Assembly (NCBI GenBank): GCA_032433765.1
Contig: JAVIAB010000008.1
Location: 44,629,606-44,693,605 of the forward strand
From: Megaustenia siamemsis
Taxonomy: Eukaryota > Mollusca > Gastropoda > Stylommatophora > Ariophantidae
Reading direction: 5' to 3'
DNA length: 64,000 bases
Part shown: positions 63,656 to 64,000 of the stretch, piece by piece
Layout: every line of letters starts with the position of its first letter
How positions within the stretch are numbered: position 1 is the stretch's first letter
Translations under genes and position numbers: made by a program
The notes under the pieces: generated by a model
What the model was told of the DNA's origin: nothing
Database searches by the model: none
The model's input: only the letters and a program-made list of their open reading frames with translations

Positions 63656-64000
63656 TGACACTTCCAGTGCTGCTATGTCCATCTTTCTTCCTTTGATCTA
63701 TTTCTATTATGTCTTTGAATATCTCTCTGTCTCTCTGCCTTCCATGTATTTGTTCTATCTGTCTTTGAATGTCTGTCTCAGTCCTCTCCCTCTACCTCTC
63801 TCTGTCTCTGTTTATCTCTTACACCTCAATTGTATCTGCCTGACTATAAATCTTCTCTTTCTCTGCCTCGCTGTCTATTTTCCTTCAATGTATCTGTATT
63901 ATATCTGTCTGACTGTCTTTGTGCCTCTCTCTGCCTCTTTCTCTGCTTCTTTCCGTGCATTTCTTCCTCCTATGTAACAATATTCCATATGTCACACTCT
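63656..64000. repeat. Pyrimidine-rich simple sequence
   Basis: CTCTCTGTCTCTCTGCC-type low-complexity continuation to the window end; no gene. Confidence 0.7.

Noticed and set aside
62693..63696. Two overlapping hydrophobic ORFs of ~290-320 codons
   Set aside because: They are frames of a 72-bp pyrimidine-rich minisatellite; composition, not a membrane protein gene.

Overview
The window reads as a repeat-dominated intergenic stretch of an animal nuclear genome. It is most likely a lophotrochozoan and quite possibly a gastropod mollusc. That placement is inference, from the mix of tRNA-derived SINEs, an I-like LINE with RNase H (the type described in pulmonate snails), GIY-YIG Penelope-like elements, hAT and Tc1/mariner relics, and very abundant minisatellites. 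There are no operons, rRNA genes or CRISPR arrays, and I see only one locus that looks like host coding sequence.

Layout. 1-9 kb: minisatellites (18, 28 and 29/47 bp units) and LINE/Penelope scraps. 9.1-15.7 kb: a 31-bp array, then three arrays of a 32-bp unit; two of these lie inside a 1.94-kb near-perfect tandem duplication. 15.7-17.8 kb: a DDE transposon with wide D-E spacing (copy 1), inserted at the decaying edge of the 32-bp array. 18.0-21.9 kb: a SINE split by a 3.6-kb RNase-H LINE with a perfect 13-bp target-site duplication. 22-30 kb: LINE 3' ends, a 381-bp insertion with a CCAA tail, and two more arrays. 30-35 kb: a 47-bp array, long GATA and GA microsatellites, mariner relics, and copy 2 of the DDE transposon with an intact reading frame. 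35-37 kb: LINE scraps, a trinucleotide tract and a SINE. 37.9-40.3 kb: a complete but decayed hAT element with 8-bp duplications. 40.6-43 kb: LINE, an inverted pair of SINEs, and another SINE. 43.5-45.6 kb: the putative host gene, a Golgi-type membrane protein with a 13-residue tandem-repeat stem and a DUF1647-like glycosyltransferase-type domain. 46-55 kb: nested LINE and Penelope fragments and an RNase H ORF. 56.2-60.3 kb: an 18-bp array invaded by a Penelope-like GIY-YIG element and by a LINE. 61-62.5 kb: the longest reverse-transcriptase relic. 62.6-63.7 kb: a 72-bp array, followed by pyrimidine-rich DNA.

How the parts relate. Most content can be explained as serial insertion. LINE families here end in simple-sequence tails (GAT, GATA, GAA or TAACTCAA), and several microsatellites abut such 3' ends. 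Nesting order can be read directly from target-site duplications: LINE into SINE, LINE and Penelope element into satellite, Penelope end into LINE, LINE into DNA transposon. The items most worth following up are the repeat-stem DUF1647-like gene, the wide-spaced DDE transposon with one intact ORF, and the Penelope ends with a hammerhead-like core. Coordinates of degenerate repeat fragments are approximate to about 10-30 bases.
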